DNA of 64,000 nucleotides, from positions 62,001 to 126,000 of the forward strand of contig NZ_JBEYUS010000006.1 of NCBI RefSeq assembly GCF_040643635.1, given 5' to 3'. The DNA is from Saccharopolyspora_C sp040643635 (GTDB lineage Bacteria > Actinomycetota > Actinomycetes > Mycobacteriales > Pseudonocardiaceae). The position numbers and the translations under genes were made by a program. Below are positions 17,655-28,097 of this stretch, piece by piece (position 1 is the first letter of the stretch; each line of letters begins with the position of its first letter). The notes under the pieces were generated by a model, which was not told the DNA's origin, searched no databases, and was given only the letters and a program-made list of their open reading frames with translations.

Positions 17655-18092
17655 TCACTGCTCCGGCGGGTAGCCCTCGGGGTGGCCGAGCTGGTCGTAC
17701 AGGCGGCCTTCGCGCATCCGCTTCGCCACGTCGTGCCGCAGGTACAGCATGTAGCCCCACACGGCCGCGAACAGCAGACCCATGATCCCGACGGCCGGGT
17801 GCACCAGGTAGCAGGCGACCATCGCCACCTGCAGCACCAGCGCGAACGGCAGCCCCCACGGCTTCCGCTGGGTGAACCCGGCGAAGAGCATGAGCACGGT
17901 GAGCACCGCGACGGCCGAGAACCCGACGCCGGTGACGCCGCCACCGAACTGCCACACGACGGGCAGCGCGAGCCCGAAGGTGAGGAACTCCATCACCAGC
18001 GTGCCCGCCATGACGCCGCGCAGGCCCTTCCACGGGTCGCGCACGCCGTCCGGCGCGGTGGGCAGGGACAGGAACGATCCGATCTCGGTCAC
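17655..18092 (-). CDS. DUF4233 membrane protein
   Basis: The 145-residue protein has four hydrophobic segments and a basic cytoplasmic tail, matching the DUF4233 family (Rv2446c in M. tuberculosis). It is always next to folC in actinobacteria, and here its ATG overlaps the folC stop by 4 bp. The function is unknown; the coupling implies coordinated expression with folylpolyglutamate synthesis. Confidence 0.9.
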   Translation of the reverse strand: MTEIGSFLSLPTAPDGVRDPWKGLRGVMAGTLVMEFLTFGLALPVVWQFGGGVTGVGFSAVAVLTVLMLFAGFTQRKPWGLPFALVLQVAMVACYLVHPAVGIMGLLFAAVWGYMLYLRHDVAKRMREGRLYDQLGHPEGYPPEQ

Positions 18093-19465
18093 AACGGCTC
18101 CTTGCCGAACAGGGCGCGCCCCTCACCGGCGGTCACCACGGACCCGGTGATCACCACGCCGCCACCGGAGACGGTGTCCGAATCGCCGGTGGTCTCCTCC
18201 GCCATCTGGATGGCGGTCTCCACGGCGTCGTCCAGGCGGGGCTCCACGACGATGCGTTCCGCGCCGAAGATGTCCTTGGCCAGGGCGGCGAGCTCGTCGG
18301 GGTCCATCGCCCGCGGCGAGGAGTTCTTGGTGAGCACGACCTCTTCCACGACGGGTTCGAGTTCCCGCAGCAGCCCGCGCACGTCCTTGTCGGACAGCAC
18401 GCCGATCACGGCGACGAGGCGGCGGAAGGAGAACTCGGAGCTGAGCGCGTCGGCGAGGGCGCGGGCGCCGTGCGGGTTGTGCGCGGCGTCGACGAGCACG
18501 GCCGGTGCGGCGCGGACGCGCTCCAGGCGGCCGGGCGTGATGACCCCGGCGAACGCCTCCTGCACCGCTTCCGGGTCGAGCTTCTGCTCGGCCCCGGCGC
18601 CGAAGAACGCTTCGACGGCGGCGAGCGCGAGGGCGGCGTTGCGCGCCTGGTGCTCGCCGTGCAGCGGCAGGAAGATCTCGTCGTAGGTGCCGCCGAGGCC
18701 CTGCAGCTTCAGCATCTGGCCGCCGACGGCCACGGTCCGGGACAGCACGCCGAACTCGTTGCCCTCGCGGGCGACGGTGGCGCCGACCTCGGCGACCCGC
18801 TCCAGGATGGGGGTCTGCACTTCGGCGGTCTGCGCGGCGAGCACCACGATCGAGTCCGGCTTGATGATCCCGGCCTTCTCCCGGGCGATGCCCGCGAGGT
18901 CGGTGCCGAGGTAGTCGGCGTGGTCCAGCGCGATCGGGCAGAGCACCGCGATGTGCGCGTCGGCGACGTTGGTGGCGTCCCAGCCACCGCCGAGCCCCAC
19001 TTCCAGCACGGCGGCCTCGACGGGCGCGTCGGCGAAGGCGGCGAACGCCATCCCGGTCAGCACCTCGAACTTCGACATCTTCACGTCGTGGTGCGAGTCC
19101 ACGATGGACACGTACGGCGCGATGTCGCGGTAGGCCTCGACGTAGGCCTCCGGGGTGATCGGCTTGTTGTCGATGCTGATGCGCTCGGTGGCCAGCTGCA
19201 GGTGCGGGCTGGTGTAGCGGCCCGTGCGCAAGCCGATGCGGGTCAGCAGCGAGTCCACCATCCGGGAGACCGAGGACTTCCCGTTGGTCCCGCCGATGTG
19301 CACCACCTGGTAGCTGCGCTGCGGCTCGGCCAGCAGGTCGGTGAGCGCCCGGATGCGGTCCAGCGACGGCTCGATCTTCGTTTCCGGCCAGCGCTCGTTG
19401 AGCTCGGCCTCCACCACGCGCAGCTCGTGCAGCGCACCGGATTCGGTGCCGGACAACTGGCACAC
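18089..19465 (-). CDS. folC: Folylpolyglutamate synthase / dihydrofolate synthase
   Basis: The 458-residue protein has the Mur-ligase fold. The P-loop GGTNGKSSVSRM lies near residue 50, TSPHL follows, then VGLGGGWDATN and, in the C-terminal domain, DAAHNPHGARAL. It adds glutamate to folates, and in many bacteria also to dihydropteroate. I take the GTG at 19465; GGGGTAGGGGA precedes it. The open frame further upstream is not family-like. It is followed by DUF4233 with a 4-bp overlap and preceded on the chromosome by valS, as in mycobacteria, with two DUF397 genes inserted between. Confidence 0.95.
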   Translation of the reverse strand: MCQLSGTESGALHELRVVEAELNERWPETKIEPSLDRIRALTDLLAEPQRSYQVVHIGGTNGKSSVSRMVDSLLTRIGLRTGRYTSPHLQLATERISIDNKPITPEAYVEAYRDIAPYVSIVDSHHDVKMSKFEVLTGMAFAAFADAPVEAAVLEVGLGGGWDATNVADAHIAVLCPIALDHADYLGTDLAGIAREKAGIIKPDSIVVLAAQTAEVQTPILERVAEVGATVAREGNEFGVLSRTVAVGGQMLKLQGLGGTYDEIFLPLHGEHQARNAALALAAVEAFFGAGAEQKLDPEAVQEAFAGVITPGRLERVRAAPAVLVDAAHNPHGARALADALSSEFSFRRLVAVIGVLSDKDVRGLLRELEPVVEEVVLTKNSSPRAMDPDELAALAKDIFGAERIVVEPRLDDAVETAIQMAEETTGDSDTVSGGGVVITGSVVTAGEGRALFGKEPL

Positions 19466-19544
19466 TCCCCTACCCCGACGACAAACGTCCAGCTCAAGTC
19501 TACGTCGGTAAGTCCCGACCCCGACCCCGCGCCCCAACCGCCCC

Positions 19545-19595
19545 AGGTGAATGGCCCATCAGCCCAGCCGCACGAGGCGAATGGGCCATTCACCT
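19545..19595. terminator. Conserved hairpin, copy 1
   Basis: AGGTGAATGGCCCAT pairs perfectly with ATGGGCCATTCACCT over 15 bp around a 21-base loop. It sits immediately downstream of the first DUF397 gene. Three relatives occur at 19863, 20303 and 56325, and both stem and loop sequence are shared with copy 2. Confidence 0.75.
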
Positions 19596-19610
19596 CGGCG
19601 GCGCCGGTCG

Positions 19611-19835
19611 TCAGGACAGGAAGTCGAAGCGCCCCACCTTCGCCTGCGCCATGAACGCCCCCCATACCGACGAGGAGAACGCGAACGCCGGACCCGACCG
19701 CTCCTTGGAGTCGCGGAGACCGACCTCGCCGGACGAGATCCGCACCTCGACGCAGTTGTCGCTCCCGCCGGAACTCCGGCTGCTCTTGAACCACCCGGTG
19801 TCCACCACGCCTCCCGACCCCAGCCGATCCACCAC
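19611..19835 (-). CDS. DUF397 domain protein (a)
   Basis: The 74-residue protein has the DUF397 pattern: WFKSSRSSGGSDNCVEV, then VGLRDSKERSGPAFAFSSS, then WGAFM. These small actinobacterial proteins normally pair with an XRE/DUF5753 regulator and modulate it, as with bld/WhiJ-type systems in Streptomyces. No intact partner is adjacent here, only a fragment at 20133. The ATG at 19835 gives the usual N-terminus. Confidence 0.88.
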   Translation of the reverse strand: MVDRLGSGGVVDTGWFKSSRSSGGSDNCVEVRISSGEVGLRDSKERSGPAFAFSSSVWGAFMAQAKVGRFDFLS

Positions 19836-19862
19836 ATTCCAGTCTTACAACCCGGCCCCGCC

Positions 19863-19913
19863 AGGTGAATGGCCCATCAGCCCAGCCTCACGAGGCGAAT
19901 GGGCCACTCACCT
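19863..19913. terminator. Conserved hairpin, copy 2
   Basis: This is the same 15-bp stem as copy 1 with one mismatch, and a nearly identical loop. It lies just downstream of the second DUF397 gene. Confidence 0.72.
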
Positions 19914-19929
19914 CGGCCAACTCAAGGCG

Positions 19930-20136
19930 TCAGGCCGGGAGGTCGAAGCGGCCCGCCTTCGCGTCCGCCACGAAGGCGCCCCACGCACCCGGCGAGAACG
20001 CGAACGCCGGTCCCGACCGCTCCTTCGTGTCGCGGACGCCTACCTCGCCCGAGCAGAACCGCACCTCGACGCAGTTGTCGCTGGCCGCCGCGCTGCGCCT
20101 GCTCTTGAACCACCCGGTGTTCGCTGAATTCGTCAT
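19930..20136 (-). CDS. DUF397 domain protein (b)
   Basis: The 68-residue protein is a paralogue of the 19611 gene. It shares SDNCVEV, VRDTKERSGPAFAFS and WGAF. Its ATG overlaps by 4 bp the stop of a short frame that encodes the end of a DUF5753 regulator. This shows it was once the second gene of a regulator-DUF397 operon. The gene and hairpin spacing repeats that of the first copy, so a gene-plus-terminator duplication is likely. Confidence 0.88.
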   Translation of the reverse strand: MTNSANTGWFKSRRSAAASDNCVEVRFCSGEVGVRDTKERSGPAFAFSPGAWGAFVADAKAGRFDLPA

Positions 20137-20234
20137 CGGCTCATCTCCTCCTCCGTGCGATGGATCAACTTGAGCGCGTCATCGCCGGATGCCGCAAGCC
20201 CGGTGAGCGTGTCGAAGGCACGTCGCAACACCAC
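20133..20234 (-). pseudogene. C-terminal fragment of an XRE/DUF5753 regulator
   Basis: The last 33 codons read RRAFDTLTGLAASGDDALKL and then an IHRTEEEM-type end. This matches the final helices of the DUF5753 domain in actinobacterial helix-turn-helix regulators (pattern FDxLxxxALxxxxxxxLIxxxxxE). The helix-turn-helix and most of the sensor domain are missing. A hairpin and valS lie directly upstream, so the rest was deleted. Confidence 0.6.
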
Positions 20235-20302
20235 GTCGTGGCAGCGGGCACGCGGGCGCTGGCGGAGCTCGCCGCCCCGGCCGCCGAGCGCTGAGCCCGG
20301 GA

Positions 20303-20353
20303 AGGCGAACGGCCCGCCCGACCAATGCGGCTGGTCGAACGGGCCGTTCACCT
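20303..20353. terminator. Conserved hairpin, copy 3 (valS terminator)
   Basis: AGGCGAACGGCCC pairs with GGGCCGTTCACCT with one mismatch. It lies just past the valS stop at 20373. Stem sequence is close to copies 1, 2 and 4; the loop differs. Confidence 0.7.
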
Positions 20354-20372
20354 CAGGTGTGGACCGGAGCGG

Positions 20373-23009
20373 TCACGCCGTCGGCAGGGCCGCCAGGCGG
20401 GATTCGATGCGGGCGATGTCGGTCTGCGCCGTCTCGCGGCGGACCTTGATCTTCTCGACGACCTCGGCGGGAGCCTTGTCGGTGAAAGACGGGTTGCCGA
20501 GCTTCTTCTCGGTGCCCTCCAGCTCCTTGCGGGCCGCCGCCAGGTCCTTCTCCAGCCGCTTGCGCTCGGCGGCCACGTCCACCGCGCCGGAGAGGTCCAG
20601 CTCCACCTCGACGTTGCCGCCGACCAGGCCGATCTCCAGCGACGCCGAGGAGGTGAAGTCCTCGCCGGGTTCGTTCAGCTTCGCCAGCGACCGCACCGCG
20701 GGCAGGTGCTCCACCAACCCGAGCGCGTCCAGGCCGCTCAACCGCGCCGCGACCCGCTGGCCGGGCTTCAAGCCCTGGTCCGAGCGGAACCGGCGGATCT
20801 CGGTGATGAGCTTCTGGGTGGCCTCCACCCGCCGCGCCGCGTCCTCGTCGGCGGACGTGCCCGCCGCCTTCGGCCAGTCGGCGATGACCACGGACTCGCG
20901 GCCGGTGAGCGTGGTCCACAGCGTCTCGGTGACGAACGGGATCGTCGGGTGCAGCAGCCGCAGCAGCACGTCCAGCACGTGCCCCAGCACCTCGCGGGTG
21001 CGTTCCGCGCGGTCACCGCCCGCATCGATCTGGACCTTCGACAGCTCCAGGTACCAGTCGCAGAACTCGTCCCAGGTGAAGTGGTAGAGCGCCTCGGTGG
21101 ACTTGGCGAACTGGAAGTCCTCCAGCAGTTCGTCCACATCGGACGTCAGCTGGTCGGTGCGGTCCAGGATCCAGCGGTCCGCGTCGGTCAGCTCCGCGCG
21201 AGCCGGCAGCTCGGACGGCACCCGCGCACCGTTCATCAGCGCGAACTTGGTGGCGTTGAACAGCTTCGTGCAGAAGCTGCGCGAGCCGGCGACCCACTCC
21301 TCGCTGATCGGCGCGTCCGCGCCCGGGTTCGCGCCGCGCGCCAAGGTGAACCGCAGCGCGTCGGTGCCGTAGGTGTCCATCCACTCCAGCGGGTCGACCG
21401 TGTTGCCCGCGGACTTCGACATCTTCTTGCCGTGCGCGTCGCGGACCATGCCGTGCAGCGCGATCACGTCGAACGGCGGCACGCCGTCCATCGCGTACAG
21501 GCCGAACATCATCATCCGGGCGACCCAGAAGAAGAGGATGTCGTAGCCGGTGACCAGCACGCTGGTCGGGTAGAACTTCGCCAGGTCCGGCGTCTCGTCC
21601 GGCCAGCCCATCGTGGAGAACGGCCACAGGCCCGAGGAGAACCAGGTGTCGAGCACGTCCTCGTCCTGGTACCAGCCCTCGCCGGACGGCGGCTGCTCGT
21701 CCGGGCCGACGCACACGACCTCGCCGTTCGGGCCGTACCAGATCGGGATCCGGTGGCCCCACCACAGCTGCCGCGAGATGGCCCAGTCGTGCAGGTTGTC
21801 GACCCAGTCGAAGTAGCGCTTCGCCATCTCCGGCGGGTGCACCGCGACCCGGCCGTCGCGCACCGCGTCCCCGGCGGCCTGCGCGAGCGGGCCGACCTTG
21901 ACGAACCACTGCAACGACAGCCGCGGCTCGATCGGCTCTTTCGACCGGGAGCTGTGCCCGACGCTGTGCAGGTAGGGGCGCTTCTCCGCGACGATGCGGC
22001 CCTCGGCGCGCAGCGCCTCGCGGACGGCGACGCGGGCCTCGAAGCGGTCCATGCCGTCGAACTCGGTGCCGGTGCGGGCGATGCGGCCCTGCTCGTCCAT
22101 GATCGTGAGCATCGGCAGGTCGTGCCGCTGCCCGATCTCGAAGTCGTTCGGGTCGTGCGCGGGGGTCACCTTCACCGCGCCGGTGCCGAACTCGGGGTCG
22201 ACGTGCTCGTCGGCGACGACCGGGATGCTGCGGCCGGTCAGCGGCAGCTCCACCTCGGTGCCGACGACGTGCCGGTAGCGCTCGTCGTCCGGGTGCACCG
22301 CGATCGCGGTGTCGCCGAGCATCGTCTCCACCCGGGTGGTGGCCACCACGATCTCCGCGTCCCCGGAGCCGTAGCGCATCGAGACGAGCTCGCCCTCGAC
22401 CTCGCGGTGCTCGACCTCGATGTCGGAGATCGCCGAGCGCATCGTCGGCGACCAGTTCACCAGGCGCTCCGCCCGGTAGATCAGGCCGTCGTCGAACAGC
22501 TTCTTGAAGATGGTCTGCACCGCGCGGGACAGCCCCGAGTCCATCGTGAAGCGCTCGCGGCTCCAGTCGACGCTGTCCCCGAGGCGGCGCATCTGGGACA
22601 GGATCGAGCCGCCGTGCTGCTCCTTCCACTCCCACACCCGCTCCAGGAACTTCTCCCGGCCGAGCTCGCGGTGGTCGACGCCCTCCTCGCGGAGCTGCCG
22701 CTCCACCAGGGCCTGGACGGCGATGCTGGCGTGGTCCATGCCGGGCAGCCACAACGCCTCGTAGCCCTGCATCCGGCGACGACGGGTGAGCACGTCCATC
22801 AAGGTGTGCTCGAAAGCGTGGCCGATGTGCAGGCTGCCGGTGACGTTCGGCGGCGGGATCACGATCGAGAACGGCGGCTTGTCGCTGTGCGCGTCGGCGG
22901 TGAAGTACTCGGCGGCTACCCAGCGCTGGTACAGCTCGGCCTCGACGTCGGCCGGGTTCCAGCTCGACGGAAGTTCACGGGGCTGTGCGGGTGCGCTGGT
23001 CTGTGTCAC
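20373..23009 (-). CDS. valS: Valyl-tRNA synthetase
   Basis: The 878-residue class I synthetase has the HIGH-type motif GSLHIGHA near residue 57 and the KMSKS loop (GKKMSKSAGN) near 530. A CP1 editing domain lies between them and a C-terminal coiled coil ends the protein (ELEGTEKKLG region). It charges tRNA-Val. The GTG at 23009 is the start; TAGAAT lies six bases upstream, so the mRNA appears leaderless. No T-box leader is present. Length and position next to folC fit the actinobacterial order. Confidence 0.97.
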   Translation of the reverse strand: MTQTSAPAQPRELPSSWNPADVEAELYQRWVAAEYFTADAHSDKPPFSIVIPPPNVTGSLHIGHAFEHTLMDVLTRRRRMQGYEALWLPGMDHASIAVQALVERQLREEGVDHRELGREKFLERVWEWKEQHGGSILSQMRRLGDSVDWSRERFTMDSGLSRAVQTIFKKLFDDGLIYRAERLVNWSPTMRSAISDIEVEHREVEGELVSMRYGSGDAEIVVATTRVETMLGDTAIAVHPDDERYRHVVGTEVELPLTGRSIPVVADEHVDPEFGTGAVKVTPAHDPNDFEIGQRHDLPMLTIMDEQGRIARTGTEFDGMDRFEARVAVREALRAEGRIVAEKRPYLHSVGHSSRSKEPIEPRLSLQWFVKVGPLAQAAGDAVRDGRVAVHPPEMAKRYFDWVDNLHDWAISRQLWWGHRIPIWYGPNGEVVCVGPDEQPPSGEGWYQDEDVLDTWFSSGLWPFSTMGWPDETPDLAKFYPTSVLVTGYDILFFWVARMMMFGLYAMDGVPPFDVIALHGMVRDAHGKKMSKSAGNTVDPLEWMDTYGTDALRFTLARGANPGADAPISEEWVAGSRSFCTKLFNATKFALMNGARVPSELPARAELTDADRWILDRTDQLTSDVDELLEDFQFAKSTEALYHFTWDEFCDWYLELSKVQIDAGGDRAERTREVLGHVLDVLLRLLHPTIPFVTETLWTTLTGRESVVIADWPKAAGTSADEDAARRVEATQKLITEIRRFRSDQGLKPGQRVAARLSGLDALGLVEHLPAVRSLAKLNEPGEDFTSSASLEIGLVGGNVEVELDLSGAVDVAAERKRLEKDLAAARKELEGTEKKLGNPSFTDKAPAEVVEKIKVRRETAQTDIARIESRLAALPTA

Positions 23010-23015
23010 ACGCCG

Positions 23016-23021
23016 ATTCTA
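23016..23021 (-). promoter_or_regulatory. -10 element of valS
   Basis: TAGAAT on the minus strand, six bases upstream of the GTG at 23009, is a near-consensus sigma-A -10. It places initiation at the start codon and leaves no room for a leader. Confidence 0.6.
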
Positions 23022-23132
23022 CGAACCGCCCGCGGCGGCCTCACCGGGCCTCACCTCCCGCGTTGAGCCAGGTGTGTGAACCACATCACGCGGACTGTGC
23101 CGACCCGACCTTGACGGGGGACCCTGGGAGGC

Positions 23133-25469
<2,337 letters not shown>

Positions 25470-25520
25470 TCCGCGCACGACTGCACCCGAACCGGGCCGT
25501 CCGCACCGCGCGGGCGGCCC

Positions 25521-25668
25521 GGTTCGCGCAGCGGGCCGGATCACGCGGCAGGCCGAATCGCGCAGCGGGCCAGATCGCACAGCGGCCGGATCACGCAGCA
25601 GATCGAATCGCACGGCAGGCCGGTTCGCGCAGCGGGCCAGATCGCACAGCACACCAGATCGCACGGTG
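25521..25668. repeat. Degenerate 17-18 bp tandem repeat
   Basis: About eight imperfect units of the type CGCGCAGCGGGCCAGAT follow one another with small length changes. They lie in the 475-bp gene-free gap after the molybdoenzyme. No gene or hairpin is seen in it. Confidence 0.75.
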
Positions 25669-25752
25669 ACCTGAGCCCGGGCGGCGGCCGGGATTCCCAG
25701 CGTCCGCGCTTCCGGCGGCGTGGCCGGGTCCCCGCGGCGCCGGCCCCTCGGT

Positions 25753-25859
25753 GCACCCCGCGTACCCGCAATGGCCGGACTTCCCGGCGCGTCCCAGGTC
25801 CCCGCGGTAGCCGGACCTCCCGGCGCACCCCGCGTCCCAGCAGCGGCCGGCCCCCGGCA
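25753..25859. repeat. 36-bp tandem repeat, three copies
   Basis: Units begin at 25753, 25789 and 25825; each starts GC(A/G)CCCC/GCGTCCC and ends CCGGAC(T/C)TCCCGGC or similar. The period is a multiple of three and both strands would read collagen-like Gly-Pro-Ala peptides. No start or context supports a gene. Confidence 0.75.
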
Positions 25860-25944
25860 CCCCGGCCACCCCGCGACGGCGATCCCCGAAGCCGCCCGGG
25901 TTCCTACCGCGGCCCGTCCGCCGGAGCCGCCGGCAGCGCTCGGT

Positions 25945-26571
25945 TCAGGCCGCGAGCCGGTCCGGCAGACCCCGCGCCAGCTTGTCCGCCGCGGCCCGCG
26001 CCCCGAACCGCTCCACGATCGCGCGGCGGCACGGGCAGCGCCCCACCTGGTCGACGGACGCGCAGGAGAACACGCCGAGCAGGCGGATCGCGAACACCAC
26101 CTCCGCCGGATCACCGACCCGGCGGGACACCGCGACCGCGACCGCGGCGGCGACCCGCCGCACCGCCTGGTCCCGCTCCCCCTCGCCGAGCACCAGGTCG
26201 TGCAGCCGCTCGACCGGCAGCCGGTCGGCCCGCTCCACCCGGGCGGCGAGGGCGGCGAGGACCCGGCAGGCCCGGCTCGCGCGCTCCGCCAGGAACTCCT
26301 CCCACGCCGGGCCGTCCACGACGGCCAGGCAGCGCTGCTGGACGGTGCGCGGCCACGGGTCGGTGACGAGCACGGCGATCGCCTCCCGCTCGCGCCGCCG
26401 CCGGTCCCGGACGTCGTCCGCGTGCACCCGGAACGCCCCCCGACGTCCGCAGAACCGGTGCTCCTTGCAGTACCGCGACGGGTAGCTCGAACTCACCTTG
26501 TTCCGGCAGGGACGCCCGGACAGCGTCCGCGCGCTCCCGCACAGGTGGGAGCGCCCTCGTTTGATCCCCAT
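25945..26571 (-). CDS. Hypothetical protein with N-terminal Cys/His cluster
   Basis: The 208-residue protein starts MGIKRGRSHLCGS and holds C11, C21, C34 and H37 in the pattern C-x9-C-x12-C-x2-H. This resembles small zinc knuckles of the CGAxTxxGxPC...CxxH type. The rest is Arg/Ala-rich and helical, with a second Cys group (CASVD...CPCRR) near the end. I do not recognise a family. The ATG at 26571 has only GGTGGG close by. It is divergent from the regulator at 26872. Confidence 0.6.
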   Translation of the reverse strand: MGIKRGRSHLCGSARTLSGRPCRNKVSSSYPSRYCKEHRFCGRRGAFRVHADDVRDRRRREREAIAVLVTDPWPRTVQQRCLAVVDGPAWEEFLAERASRACRVLAALAARVERADRLPVERLHDLVLGEGERDQAVRRVAAAVAVAVSRRVGDPAEVVFAIRLLGVFSCASVDQVGRCPCRRAIVERFGARAAADKLARGLPDRLAA

Positions 26572-26871
26572 CCCACCGAGATCGGCAGGGCCCGCGAGGC
26601 CGCGTACCGCCCATCCAGCGGTCCCGCTCCGCCGAACGTGGGCATCGCCGCCGGAGCCGCCGGAGGACCGGCCAGGTCGGGTCGCGCGTCGGAGCTCACC
26701 GGCCGGGCCCCGGTCCGCGCGCACCGGAGCAACCCGGCGGACCTCGGCGGACGGGCGGCCACCTCGGCACTCGGGGCAGCGGCGCCCGCCGTCCGGGGCA
26801 ACTCGGGGCAAGATCGACGACGTAGCGGAACGAGATGGATACACTCCGTACTCGTTGGGAGGCTGATCATC

Positions 26872-28086
26872 ATGACCGGCGATTCCTCCGCCCGACCCCG
26901 ACCCGAGCGCAACGAGCGGCTGCGCCGCGCCCGGGAAGCCCTGCCCTCGCGGGTGGCGCCCGGCGAACCGCTCTCCCGCGCCGAGCTCGCCGAGGCCGTC
27001 AACGACCACCTGCTGGAGTCCACCGGCAAGCGGTGGGCGCTCGACGCGCACCACATCGCCAAGTGGGAGCGGGGCGCGGTGCGCTGGCCCACCGCCGCCT
27101 ACCGGGCCGCGTTGCGGGCCGTGCTGGGCGCCGTCGACGACGCGGCGCTCGGCTTCCGGCCCCGGGGCACGACCAGCGCACCCAGCGGCGCCCCTTCGTC
27201 CACTGTGGACTCCATCCGGGTGGTGTCGGCGTCCTTCCAATCGGCCGACCGCAGCGTGGGCGGCGGCACGCTCTACGAGACGGTCCGGCACTACTTCACC
27301 ACCGCGGTGCTGCCGCTGGTGCGGGCCGAACCGCAGCGAGCCGAGGTGCTGGCGGCGGCGGCCTCGGTCGTCGAGCTCGCCGGGTGGATGGCGCACGACA
27401 GCGGCAACGACGTGCCCGCGCGGGAGCACTTCCACACCGCGTACCGGCTCGCCGCGGGTGCCGCCGACCACGCGCTGCAGGCCGAGGTGTGCGCCTCGCT
27501 GTCGCACCTGTCCACCGAACTCGGCCAGCCGAAGTCCGCCGCCGATTACGCGTTGAACGGCCTCACCCACACCATCGGCACCGCGGGCACGTCCCGCCTC
27601 GTCGCCCGGTTGCACGCGTTGCACGCGCGGGCGCTGGCCGCGCAGGGCGACCGGTACGGCACCGAACGGCGCCTCGCGCTGGCCCGGGAGCAACTGGCCG
27701 TCGTCGACGAACCCTGCCGCTGGATCGCCCCGTTCGACCGGGCGTCGCTGGCCAGCGAGACCACCGAGTGCTGGCGCAGCCTCGGCGACCTGCGCCGCGG
27801 GGAACGGCACGCCCGCGAAGCCGTCGGGCTGCGGCCACCGGAACGGGTGCGCAGCAAGGCGTTGAGCCTCGTCTCGCTGGCCCAGGTGCTGTTCGACGCC
27901 GGGCGCTACGACGAGGCGGCGGCGACCGGCAGCACGGTGCTCGCCGCAGCTCCCGCCCTGTCCTCGGCCCGCGTGCACGAGCGCCTCACCGCCTTGGCGA
28001 ACGCGCTGCTGCCGCACCACCGCGACCCGGCCGTCGCCGACTTCCTCGCCGCCCGCGCCACCCACCACCTCCGCGACACCGCCTGA
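26872..28086 (+). CDS. Helix-turn-helix regulator with TPR-like repeats
   Basis: The 404-residue protein has an N-terminal XRE-like domain (about 20-85, with SRAELAEAV and IAKWERG). A helical C-terminal region follows (about 125-404), with TPR-type repeats of the kind seen in actinobacterial regulators (AREHFHTAYRLA, GERHAREAVGL). Such proteins bind DNA and a peptide or protein ligand. The ATG at 26872 has GGGAGG ten bases upstream. No obvious target gene is adjacent except the divergent zinc-knuckle protein. Confidence 0.85.
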   Translation: MTGDSSARPRPERNERLRRAREALPSRVAPGEPLSRAELAEAVNDHLLESTGKRWALDAHHIAKWERGAVRWPTAAYRAALRAVLGAVDDAALGFRPRGTTSAPSGAPSSTVDSIRVVSASFQSADRSVGGGTLYETVRHYFTTAVLPLVRAEPQRAEVLAAAASVVELAGWMAHDSGNDVPAREHFHTAYRLAAGAADHALQAEVCASLSHLSTELGQPKSAADYALNGLTHTIGTAGTSRLVARLHALHARALAAQGDRYGTERRLALAREQLAVVDEPCRWIAPFDRASLASETTECWRSLGDLRRGERHAREAVGLRPPERVRSKALSLVSLAQVLFDAGRYDEAAATGSTVLAAAPALSSARVHERLTALANALLPHHRDPAVADFLAARATHHLRDTA

Positions 28087-28097
28087 GCCGGACCGCG

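Noticed and set aside
23010..23132. T-box or other riboswitch upstream of valS
   Set aside because: A -10 element six bases from the start leaves no leader, and no T-box sequence or antiterminator is present.
25521..25668. CRISPR array
   Set aside because: The units are 17-18 bp, contiguous and degenerate, with no unique spacers and no cas genes nearby.
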